A DNA stretch of 64,000 bases from Eucalyptus grandis (taxonomy: Eukaryota > Streptophyta > Magnoliopsida > Myrtales > Myrtaceae), in contig NC_052613.1 in NCBI RefSeq assembly GCF_016545825.1, positions 57,982,833 to 58,046,832 of the forward strand. The letters are read 5' to 3'. The notes below the pieces were generated by a model. It saw nothing but the letters and a program-made list of their open reading frames with translations. It was not told the origin of the DNA and searched no databases. Each line of letters opens with the position of its first letter. The stretch's first letter is position 1. Positions 25,247-36,510 of the stretch are shown one piece after another. A program made the translations under genes and the position numbers.

Positions 25247-28200
25247 CTAAAATGCTTTTAAAGCTTCCTTGGTCCGGTCCACAATCGGCTGCAGCTTCCA
25301 ACTCAAGTCTTTGGCGAAGAGAACTGCACGCACGAGCTTCTGACAGTCTAAGTGGAGTTGAAGTCTTTCATTCGTGCGGTTAGATAGAAAAATGAGGGTT
25401 TCCAGCAGAGAGAGGGCTTCCGCTTGTTCCGCCGAATCAGCCTCCACCATCTTCGAAAATCCATCAAGTAAGTGTCCCCGCGAGTCCCTGCAAAGGCAGG
25501 CTATGGCTGCTCTGTTTGCTATGCGTCCCCTGTTTTCTTCCCGTCTCACGGTCGCTCCTTCTGGGCCCGATGTCCTTGCTTCGTCTCTGGTAAAGGAGGC
25601 GTCGATGTTGATGCGGAGAGAGCCCTCTGGCGGGGGTTGCCACCGAATCAAGTTAGCCTCTCGCTGTTGCTTCTTTTCTACACTTTTGTTGCAGGTGTCG
25701 AAGTTGGTTTGTAATGTTGCTGCTCTGTATAGGGTCTGTTTAGGATGAAGGGGTTTGTTCTCGAAGATGTGCTGGTTTCGATCTTGCCATATACACCACA
25801 AGGTAGTTGCAATCTGGTTAAATTTTGTTGCGCGCTGAGGGTCTTCTTTCTGGATATGCAACCATTCATCAAATCTGGTTAATCCGACCCTGTTTATCTT
25901 GATTTGCAGCAAGTCGTCTTTCCATATTTGCGCTGTCCAGGGGCATAACAACAAGATGTGTTCGATTGTCTCGGCTTCATGATAACACATAGGGCAAAGT
26001 GGTGCAAGTACTATTTTCCTTCGGTTTAGATTGTCCATTGTAGGTAGTGCGTTTTGGCATGTGTTCCATAGAAATTGCTTGACTTTAGGTAGAGTTCTAG
26101 AATGCTAGATATGTTTCTATATTTCTGGCTTTGTCTGGTGGGATGCTGTTGCTGTTCTTTGAGGTGATTTTGCTGTGCGACCCCTTGTGGTAAAATAGCC
26201 ACTCTTTACTGAATATAACCCTGATTTACCTTGTGTCCATATAAGTTGATCTTCTGCTGTGGGTAAACAGATAGGAGTAGCAAGAACTTCCTTCACCCTT
26301 TGTTCATGAAACAACATGCGAATCAATGGTTCATTCCATGTACTATTCCCCTGCTCCATAAGTCCCTCTACTCTCTCAGGTTCATCTCTTGTAGCCGGGC
26401 CTCCAATTGGTCCACTTCTCAGCCATCTATCTTCCCACACCAAAATTTTCTGCCCATTCCCAACGGACCACATAACATTCGGGTATATAGAGTCCCTTCC
26501 CATGATAATGCTTCGCCATCCCCATGAGGGTCTTGAACCATTTCCAGCTTTCTAGAATTTGCAATTTGGGTAATATAAACCCTTCAATAGTCTACTCAAC
26601 AAGGATTTAGGTTGCTGTGCAATACGCCAAGCCTGCTTTCCTAGCATAGCCTCATTGAAAACTATCAAATCATTGAAGCCAAGCCCTCCTTCATCTTTTC
26701 TAAGTTTTAGAATCTCCAATTTCTTCCAATGAATCCTAGCAGATTTCTTCCCATTCTTCCACCAAAAATTTGCGATTTTCTTCTCAATTGCTTTGCATAT
26801 GGATACCGGGATTTTGAAAATAGACATGGCATATTGTGGAATAGCCTGCACCACTGATTTAATTAAAATCTTTTCCCTGCTTTAGACAATAGATTTTCCT
26901 TCCAACTTTCTAACTTCTTATTCACTCTAGTCAAAATCCAGGCAAAAACGTCTTTCTTGGATCCTCCCCAATCTGAAGGAATACCTAGGTATTTCCCTGT
27001 TTTGTCTATCTCAGGGACCCTCAACACTGCTGTCATATTCTTTCTTAAACTTATAAGGCAACCCTTGCTGAAATAAATGCCTGATTTGTTTAGATTAACA
27101 GCCTGTCCTGATACGAAGCGGTATTGGTGTAATATTTCTGCCAAATTTTGACATTCCACTATAGAACCATGTAGGAAAAAGATTGAATCATCCGCAAACA
27201 ACAAATGAGATAAGATAGGGCAGCCACTATTTAGTTGAATTCCCTAAATTGTGCCATCTTCTACTGCTTTTTTCATCAAATGGGAGAGGACATTAGCTAC
27301 TAGGATAAATAGGTAAGGGGATAAAGGATCACCTTGGCGGATCCCTCGTGTAGGCTTGAAGAAAGGCCGAGGCTTGCCATTAAAATTAATGCTGAATGAG
27401 ACAGTAGACACGCATTGCATCACCCATTGCACCCACTTCTCGCAGAAACCCATATGAATTAAACATGCTTGAAGAAAATCACATTCTATTCGGTCGTAGG
27501 CCTTTGCATATCTACCTTTAGCACCGCTTGAATTTACGTTTCCTCTCCCGAGTTCGTAGCTTGTGGAGAACTTCTTGCACAATAAGAATATTGTCTTGAA
27601 TCTGTCTTTCCCCTACAAAAGCACTATTGTTCTTCGCTATGATGCTTGGTACCATGGGCTTTAGTCTATTTGTCATCACCTTGGATATTATTTTATAAGC
27701 GAAGTTGCATAGGCTAATTGGCCGGAATTGTTCAAGCTTTTCAGGGTTGGGGGTTTTGGGAATGAGTGTAATTTGGGTTCTGTTTATATCGGGGTTTAGG
27801 TAACCTGTCTCAAAAAAAAGTCTACACCTCACTGAATATGTCTTTGCTTATGGGTGTCCAATGGTTGCGATAGAATAGTCCGTTTAGCCCATCTGGCCCA
27901 AGAGCCTTGGATGCCCCTAGCTGTTGCATTGCTGCTGTAATTTCCTCCATAGTGACTGGTTCTACTAATTTTTGATTCATATGCCCATCCATTAATGTTG
28001 GAATTTGTTGAATGACAGATTGTAGGTGACGCTACCCCACTGATTTGTATAAGTCACTGAAATATGATGCGATGATGTCCTTCAAGGCCTGCTCCTCCTT
28101 CACCCATTCATCCGCACCATTTTTTGAGCAAGGTAATTCTGTTTTTAGCTCTCCTTTGAATCGTGGTCGCGTGAAAAAATTTTGTGTTTCTGTCTCCCCA

Positions 28201-29246
28201 TTTTAACCACGTGATTCTAGAGCGCATACCCCAATACATCTCCTCTTGTCTCCATAGTTTTTCAATTTCCTGAGTGATGCTTTTTGCTATTTCGCTTTCT
28301 TTGTCCATATGAGGGTCATTTGTTATCCTTTGTAACTCATTCTTCAGCTCATTGATTCTGATTTTTGCATTGCCGAGGCTTTTCTTACTCCAACTCTCTA
28401 ACGTTTGTGCCACTTTCTGTAGCTTCTTCACCATATTCAAATTTTGGGATTCCAAATCAGCCCATGTTTTGTTGACGAGTTGCCCACATTCCTCATTTTC
28501 CGACCAGAATGCCTCATATTTAAAGGCCCTCTTTTTCCTCTTCGTTCTCCAGTTAAATGAGAGTAGAAGACGTGGTCCGACCCAATGGCTGGAAGTGCTG
28601 AACAATCAGCATTAGGAAATGCGATCCTCCATTCTATATCACATAGCGCTCTATCCAGTCGTTTCTTGACTAATTGCTCCCTTGTTATGTTGTTTTTCCA
28701 GGTGAAGGCGCAGCCCTTGCTCTCCAGGTCCATTAGTGAGCATTGGAGCAAAAAGTCCCTGAAAGCTGTAAGCCTGTAAGTTTCAGCCCTCTTCTTACCC
28801 ATTTTCTCCCAATGGTACAGAATTTCGTTGAAGTCCCCCAAGCAAAGCCAAGGTAAGTGGTGTCTGGTGCTGAGTTTGAATAGAGTCTCCCATAGCAACA
28901 CTCTTTCATGGAATTCATTAGGAGCATGGACAAAGGTGATATGCATCAGTTGCTATGTTTCCTTGAGTAAGCTCTAGACAGTAATCTAGTTTTTCGACCA
29001 AGAGCCTATTTGTAACTCCACCTGCTCATCCCATAAGAGAGCTAAACCCCCTGCAGAACCTTCCGAATCTACCACGAAACTATTTTGGTATCTCAGCCTT
29101 CTCCATATGCGTTGCACTTTTTGTTCTTGATTTTTTGTCTCCATTAAAAAGATAACACTGGGCCTTTCCTGGGTCACTAGAACCCTCAAAGCCTGGATTG
29201 TCAGGGGTGTGCCCAACCCCTGACAATTCCAGCTTAATAGTTTCAT
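25247..29246 (-). pseudogene. LINE ORF2 (endonuclease, reverse transcriptase, RNase H), broken
   Basis: It starts MKLLSWNCQGLG, the classic endonuclease start. The endonuclease continues to about 28560 (GDFNEILYHWEK, GSDH) with stops near 28980. After a frameshift comes a linker (28605-28108, WLKWGDRNTKFFH). Reverse transcriptase lies at about 27830-26860: LIPKTPNPEKLEQFRPISLC, KAYDR, GIRQGDPLSPYLF and catalytic FADDS. zf-RVT follows at 26040-25920 (CPMCYHEAETIEHILLLC), then RNase H at about 25640-25250 starting INIDASF. At least three frame changes and several stops. Confidence 0.85.
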
Positions 29247-29325
29247 GGATAACCCGGTGGCTTATTAGGGCTAGCCACCAAAGCCCACTGATTTGACTCC
29301 TCCGCCACATGAATGGGAGTTTCCA

Positions 29326-30513
29326 CTAGTTGTGTATTGTTAATATTATGAGTTTTTGATGATTGGGCACCATACGGGCAAAAACACTTGACTTTTTTTT
29401 ACCATTTATGGACTTGGAATTTCTGGATTTGGATTTGAGCAGCCCCTTTTCCCCTGATAGTGTCTCTTCCATATCCATAGCTGCCTCCTTGAGTTGTTCC
29501 TCATATAATACCATAGCAGACTCAGCATCAATACAACTACTTCCTCTCTTCTGTGGTCCTCTTTCCTCCCTGATGAATAACTCTATTTGCTGATGTTGTT
29601 GTATGTTCTCCTGTTCTACATGTTGATCTGGATTATGTTCTTGCTGATGCTGTTCAGACTCAGGAGTTGCATGGACTGGTGTCTCGGGCACATACTCAAC
29701 TTCTTCCGGTATGATCTCTTGTTTGCCATAAAATATCTTCCCATATGGACTGAGTTCGCGAGCCTCCGCTCTTAGCCAATGTCCATATCTTCCCGGTAAG
29801 TTTGCTGCCAACCATGTTTGTTCATAGGGAATCTCACTGCAAAAAGTGGCATAATGCCCGATCTTTCCACACGTATAGCAATAATGCGGAAGACGTTCGT
29901 ACTTAAATTCAATCCACAGTCTCTTTCTCTCTAGATTAAGTAAAACACCTGTTTTCAGAGGCATTTCCAGGTTCAATTTGACTCTTGCCTTCCCAACTTT
30001 ATAATTGTTATTTCCTTTTGTTTCTATTTTAACCTCGATCACTTCTCCCAGTTTTGCTGCAATGTTCCTAATGACATCATAAGTCACTCTTCCATATGGA
30101 AGGCCATAGAAGTGCACCCAAAAATCACATCATGTAAAATCATAGCATAAATCAGGAGTGTCGGGGTCACATTGCTTTAGCACGAGTAGGTTGCTAGAAA
30201 AGGACCATGGTCCTTGATCTAATACTCTTTGTTTCTCAGCTTCGGATTGAAAATTGAAGGAATAATACCCCGGTTCAAGTACTGCACATGTAACATCATC
30301 TACTTTCCAAACTTTCTTCATTGTATTAAAGAAAGCGGTAAAGTGCGCATTCGGTTTAGTATAAAATTTCCCAAATAGGGTTTTCCGGCATTCAGATAGT
30401 TTCTCTTTAGGGATATCACCTAGAATCTCAACAACATCCTCTTCCGTCCACAGGTTGCCAAGGCTTTTGCAGAGTGCTGCGACCCTCCTCTCTTCTTCAT
30501 TGTGGCCTGCCAT
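29326..30513 (-). pseudogene. LINE ORF1 (DUF4283 + CCHC knuckle), one in-frame stop
   Basis: One continuous frame of about 395 codons from MAGHNEEERR, broken only by a TGA near 30130 (after LCYDFT). The N-terminal part matches DUF4283, an RNA-binding-like fold common in plant LINE ORF1 proteins (QGPWSFSSNLLVLK). A zinc knuckle follows (CYTCGKIGHYATFC). The tail is Gln/Glu-rich with a Lys-rich end. The single stop could come from a CGA to TGA change. Confidence 0.8.
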
Positions 30514-30530
30514 GTTCTATCTCCAAATTC

Positions 30531-33500
30531 GAGGGGCGTCGCACTACTAGCTCAAACTTTGGAAGCAGCAGGGGTATCGATTGAAGGGAGTCAACGTAGA
30601 CAGTCAACAGAAGAGGTTTCGAGTGAGGATTAAGCAGAATCAGATTGATGGGTTTCGAGCAGAGGATTTGGGGAAGAAAGGAAGGGGTAGGGATTGGGAT
30701 ATATGGGTATTAGGGTTTTGATTTTGGGGGTATTGTGTCGGGACATCTCTGTAATGGGAGGATTGGGGTTGAACATGGTGGGTGATTGTGTATGGTGATT
30801 AACGCTTTTCACTGTATTCAGATTGAAGGATTACCTGGGTTGACGATGAAGATGGGAACTACCCATACAGTAGGGGAAAACTCACCATTTGGGAGCGCGA
30901 GAGGGAAAACTTCAGCTGCCAATGTGTTTTCCTTACTTGAACGGTAACCAATACATCGGCGCGACCTCATGATAGGTACAACAATAACATGTTCGTGTCC
31001 TTTTCGTACCCTGAAGATAATGGAGCAAAGACGCGGTCGGTGACCGGCCTGATGTCCCCCCACCAAAATTATTCCATTTTTAAGGAGAGAGAGAGAGAGG
31101 AACATGGCCACCACCCCCATCAATCATACATCCACCAATACGTAGCTTAAGCCCTCGGAGACCGTACAGTACGTAAGGCCACTCTCTTCCTTTTCCAATA
31201 AACCCAACCCGATGCTTCCCCACCGCGAGCACATGCATTACCCCCTGAACTCTTCCCCTCACTTTCAAATTCTATTCTCGACATTGTGTGTGCTCAAATC
31301 ATGTTAATACAGCTCCCATCAACCGTTAAATCATGCAGATCTCATACGAATCGAGTCGAGTCTCACCATATATATGAGTCAGCATGCACTAGATGTAGCT
31401 AATATCTTTTTCTATGCCACATATTATTTTTTGTTGGAATTTTTTGCCACCGTTAGCACTTAAATAATTGTTTTTTTTTTTCTAATTTGGCAAATTATTC
31501 GGCAAAAACTTGTGGCATTAAAATAAGTATTGTATACAACTTTTTGCACTTCTAGTATTCTTTTCCTCTTTTTCCAGGTACATCGGGTGTAGTTAACCAT
31601 ACATGGTCCCTATAACTACACATAATAAGATCGTGCATGACATATAAGATCGTTATTTCCATTCGTATATAGTTCATGTTGTCGAGCTTGCACATTACTC
31701 TTGTTGCGCTTAGATACCATTAAAAGTAGAAGGAAGACAACCGTGAGTGTCGTTTAAACTTCTCTTCCGCTCCTTCGTTTCTAGACAACACGGCCATCGA
31801 AGCATACTTTTAAATAAGGAAAGAATAACGTGACAAAGTGCTCAAAGTTCAAAACTTGATTCGTTTACTCGGGAGCATGGATCTACGTGACAACCCCACG
31901 CATCGGGCATCCACATGTGTACAGTTAGCGAGGTTTTAAAAGACTTTGGGATGATGATCTCTTAACTTCTCAAGATGGATACATTGAGATTAACCAATAA
32001 ACATAAGAATTTCATTAATGAAGACGTCTCGAGGACACTTGTTAAATAGGTTAAGCGGGGAAATTCTTTAGTATGTTTAACAAATGACCCTAGATATAAA
32101 AAGGATGGCGCTATTATTATATGATATGGGTGCTGGGGATGTGAATGACCAATGAAAAGCTGGGATACATTGAACTCAATAGCACGGTCTTCATCTTCAT
32201 TACCCAAATTCCAAAACCTTATTCAACATGGGGGGATGTGGATAAAATACTCGATGTGGGTGTGGGCGGCAACATCGCGATGCCAGCTAAAATGACAAAT
32301 CATCGACGGCTGATGGTCAAGCATAAAGATCGCGATCTCTCCTTCTATCTTTCTCCGCCTTGGGATTATGACCCCCTTTTTTGTTAGTATTGATGCTGGT
32401 GAATACGATGAACATATACATTAAGGCGCATGGATTCTTGTCTTTATGTGGCAATATAGATTTGTATTAAACAAGTTCATGAGGAGGAAAAGGAAGTGGT
32501 ACGGCATGGAGAAGGGCTTCAATCATACTCTTTGAATTAAATTACCCCGAAATGAATGGAATTAGTTTAATCAGGGATTCCACCTTGGCTTCAGCGCAGG
32601 ACAGACTCGGTCCACGTTGTTCAATTATTATGGCATCTCTCTCTCTTTCTGTCTCTGTTCTAAACTGCCTCTTCTTCTTCGGTGCGCGTTACGATATTTT
32701 CTAGATTCAATCTCACACCAAAGAATCTATCATATGCCATCCCTCGTGCGTTCCTCTTTCCTTTCTCTAATCATGTCGTTATTCGATAATCATGGGGTTA
32801 GTTACATGGACAACCTCGTTTAAAAATCTCTCAGCTGAAATGGGTCGGCAGCCCCACCCAAAACCCTCCTTCCATGAAGCTTCTAGTTAGTTACATCTTT
32901 GTCCATTTCTGGTTCTATGATTCGTTGGTGTTCATGATCTCTACAATGTTGGCCCCTAAGCGAGTTCTCTCTCTAGAAATAAGCGCCCGTGAGTTGATGA
33001 GACGTGAGGGATAATTAGAATGGCAGATCAACATGTTGTGTGAAACCTATTGTAGGTGCTTTTTACTTTTCGTTAATTCATAAGCAAATAGAAAAAAAAA
33101 AGAAAAAAAAAAAGCAATTTGATGGTGATCTAAGTAGGATTTTTTTCCTAGTCTCAATTGGCAGCATACTGAAAACTGTGAACAAACTTTTCGGGGTCGA
33201 AATAGATTAGGACTTCATGATAAGCATGGAACATCACAAACAAGCCTTCCGATTGAAGTAAGCATACTTCAAGCATAGATTTATCGTACCTTGTCAAGAA
33301 GATCTACATACTTATATTGCGCATATAATGATCACGTTTTGGGAAACTATAGTGGTTTGTTCATTTCAGAAAATGATGTCTAAGTATAGATATAACGAAC
33401 GAGTGAATACGTTCTAATCTAGGGATACATAGAAATTAGCAAGAAAGGCGCAAAGAAAGAAGCCCCTTGCGTTACACGGGTGCAACCACATGGCAAGTGC

Positions 33501-33659
33501 ATTTCAGAGATTCGAACTGATGAACGCTGAGGTTCGACCCACGTCCATATGAGGCACAGGCGAAGGTCCGAAGTTGGCGATAAAATAACTAGCCTTCTTT
33601 GTTTTCTTCCCCAACTGGAAATCCCCCACTTTCATACTAGAACTTAAACAAATCCTACC

Positions 33660-33722
<63 letters not shown>

Positions 33723-35910
33723 TTTCTGCAAACAGCGGTGTTTGCTCCTCGGAAAAGGAAAAGATCTGTCTTTTTCTGTTAATGAGGTGATTTAATTAAA
33801 CAGATACATATGTAGGCAGGAGGGGTATGACTCGTGTCAGATAATCACAAAGATGCTTTTAGAGAAGTGAATCACCTGCAAATAGGGTTTTCTTTCATAA
33901 ACAGATCAGAGAGAGAGAGAGAAGCTCGTGCGATTGCTAAGAGTACAAGATTCAAGAAGAGGTGATAAAAATAATGGGGACATGACCAAGAATACAAATC
34001 ACTTATCGGAATAAATGAACGCAGCGGAGGCTAATGGGATCTATGCAGATTAGTTGCAGCCAAACTACTAATAATGAAAACGAGTAATCATGATGGCCTC
34101 AGTCCATTAGCTGTACAGTCATCTGGATTTTTTGTCTCGTTATGGATCATTGAAAAAGGCAGGAACCCCACCCGTCATGCAGCACCCCACCTTACCATGT
34201 GTTCCTCCTTACGCGTCTCCATCTGTAATCTGACTCCAACCGCAACTCCCTCCTTAAATCTAGTATTCCCTGTGTTAACCTTTTCTTAGCTTTGATACTC
34301 CCGTCTCCGTTCCGTACCTAATCCTTCTATGGTTGGCGATCTTAAAATAGTTTGGGTTATTTTTGTACAAAAAATACCAGGGTTTTCAAGGCCCTCCTTC
34401 CCTCCTTCCCTTCATCACCGGGACTCCGCCTGGCTCATTATTCGATTCCACATGGTCTTCTGTGGGGCCCTACTGAAGGCGACAATTTGTCCTGTTCCTC
34501 CATGTACGTACGTGGGCGTTGTACATTATGCATACTAAGCTTGGATGTTTGAACTTTGGTTTGCTTCCACCCCGCAGTTGACGTCAAACGCTCACGGTAC
34601 GACCATCGGATTTAAGATCAACTCACTTCCAATTGCAAACTGATATCTCCGCATTTCCATTTCCTCTCTACTCTACCTGATGATCTATACAGATTACTAG
34701 GGGAGGACAAGTGGTGAAGTGAGAATATAGTTCGAATTGGATTGGTTTTTATAGATGCAAAATAAATGAGCTCATATAAATTTCAATGGAGAAATCACGC
34801 AAAGATTTCTTTTGAACATTAAGAAATAACATCACTACATGATAGAAAGAATTACATAATTTAAATATTCTGTAGATTCGATATTTGAACACAAATATCC
34901 TTAAATCTACATAATATACTCACACTAGCAAAATTGTAGACGAACAAATTTAGTCGACTCAATTCAAATTTGAGTATGTCAATAACCTAGTAAATCATTA
35001 AAGGTAGATCAACAAAAATTTAGTAATCAATTGAGCATGGAATCGGATTTCAATCACCAAGTATGTGAGTAGAGTTGAGTTGACCGCCGCACTACATCGA
35101 TCTAACTCCATCGACTCGACTACGCAATTAGGTGAATTCAGCCGAGGGGCTTTGTAGTTCCATTAGTTGTGATCTCTCTATCTCTGGGCAGTTTGACTCC
35201 GACAATATCACTTTCCTTAATCTCCTCAAATTCAATTCTTTATCGCCTCAAATTGAAATACAAAAAGCTGACCGACTTCTATATAACGAATGAGCCATTT
35301 GGGCCGAAACCGGGGCAAAAAATGAACGAAAAGTTGGATGTGGTGGGAGAATTTGATGCATGGCGGTACAAATGTCAATTCAAATCCAACCTCTCCTAGG
35401 AAAAAAAAGATCAGAAGTGAACACCGAGAACACGGAACGCAATTCGCAATTTCGCCATGAGAATCTCTTAATTCATTTAGCCTAATTGAAGCGTGCCATA
35501 GAAAGATGCCATTCAGTTTAGCAGCCGGCCCTCCAAGCTTGACCCTTAATCTTCCCTGAAATCATAGTTTGGTTCCTCATTTCTTCCGGTTGAGTTTCGT
35601 CTTTTGCCTTTTTGTTTAGTACAACACAATACAATACATTAGATTAAGGGAAGGTGATTCGATTGCCATAACTTTACTGCAATGATATCGGCGCATTGCG
35701 GCTTAAGCTAATCACACATGCGAGGATTAACATATTAATCTTTGTTTATTCCCAATTAACAAACATCGAGGGGATGGTCAAAATGATGCAGCAACCGATA
35801 CCAAAGATATTATCAGCTAATCATAAATCACTAAGGTCAGTCTTGTCATTTCATACGTTCTTAAAAAATAATAATAATTAATAGCATAATTTGGTCAGTT
35901 CGTAGGGACG
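30531..35910. other. Large intergenic block, no gene recognised
   Basis: About 5.4 kb of AT-rich DNA with scattered short ORFs that resemble no family I know. It contains a (GA)n microsatellite at 33662-33719 and a shorter one at 31085-31099. The right end is the promoter region of the DUF4228 gene. Confidence 0.45.
33662..33719. repeat. (AG)n microsatellite, about 29 units
   Basis: A pure AG dinucleotide run of about 58 bases. Confidence 0.95.
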
Positions 35911-35916
35911 TTGGCC

Positions 35917-35923
35917 TATATAA
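35917..35923 (+). promoter_or_regulatory. TATA box of the DUF4228 gene
   Basis: TATATAA about 130 bases before the ATG at 36055, implying a start of transcription near 35950 and a roughly 100-base leader. Motif seen; use inferred. Confidence 0.5.
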
Positions 35924-36054
35924 CAATGGTCCACCCCCGACCACGTTCCGGCCCCCCAGCAGCAACGCATTGTTGGAGAAGACTCGAAGGAAGACGAAGA
36001 CCCCACCCCAATAACCCATCTCCGATCAGCACGTTCGTTGAGAGAAAGGGAATT

Positions 36055-36510
36055 ATGGGGAACAGCCTGCGGTGTTGCTTGGCCTGCGTTCTTCCCTGCG
36101 GGGCTCTCGACTTGATCCGGATCGTCCACCTGAACGGCTACGTCGAGGAAATAACGCGCCACATCACGGCCGGGGAAGTCCTCAAGGCACACCCGAACCA
36201 CGTCCTGAGCAAGCCGTGCGCGCAAGGCGTGGTTCGCCGCATCCTCATACTCTCTCCCGAGTCCGAGCTCAAGCGGGGCTCCATCTACTTCCTCATCCCC
36301 GCTTCCTCTCTTCCCCAAAATAAGAAGCGGGTGCCCTCCAAGGCCAAAGCTCACAGCAAGAAATCGCACCCTCAGGGCGGAGACGTCCCCGACTGCGATC
36401 GCCACCTTGCCATCTCTAAGAAGAAATCCTCCTCCCGTAGAGATCGCCGGCACAGCCGCACCGACAGTACTTGGAGGCCCCACCTCGAGAGCATCTACGA
36501 GGACTCGTAA
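36055..36510 (+). CDS. DUF4228 (PADRE) domain protein, probably acylated
   Basis: A single-exon protein of 151 residues. I chose the ATG at 36055 rather than an upstream in-frame ATG at 35911 because MGNSLRCC is the usual start of this family and the upstream stretch would be 5' leader just after the TATA box. Gly2 and Cys7/Cys8 fit N-myristoylation plus palmitoylation, so a membrane-attached location is likely. The N-terminal half carries the family core (IRIVHLNGYVEEI, HPNHVL, YFLIP). The C-terminal half is Lys/Arg/Ser-rich and low complexity. Biochemical role is unknown; many DUF4228 genes respond to biotic and abiotic stress. The frame is intact. Confidence 0.85.
   Translation: MGNSLRCCLACVLPCGALDLIRIVHLNGYVEEITRHITAGEVLKAHPNHVLSKPCAQGVVRRILILSPESELKRGSIYFLIPASSLPQNKKRVPSKAKAHSKKSHPQGGDVPDCDRHLAISKKKSSSRRDRRHSRTDSTWRPHLESIYEDS

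Larger units (their letters stand above)
25034..30530 (-). mobile_element. Decayed L1-type non-LTR retrotransposon (LINE)
   Basis: A minus-strand element ending in a poly(A) tail (T run 25034-25048 on +). ORF1 (30513-29326) is followed by ORF2 (29246-25247), about 80 bases apart, as in plant L1 elements. Domain order is standard: DUF4283/CCHC knuckle; AP-type endonuclease, reverse transcriptase, zf-RVT, RNase H. Frameshifts and stops make it inactive. The 5' end is uncertain: a tentative target duplication, tgttttcttac at 25023-25033 versus tgttttccttac at 30925-30936, would extend it to about 30924. Confidence 0.85.

Noticed and set aside
24883..30833. Shared 12-mer gattgaaggatt on both sides of the LINE as a target duplication
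   Set aside because: The left copy is about 140 bases away from the poly(A) end, so it is not at the insertion joint; treated as chance.
35878..36483. 201-codon minus-strand frame
   Set aside because: Antisense shadow of the DUF4228 gene; the plus strand has the recognised family motif.
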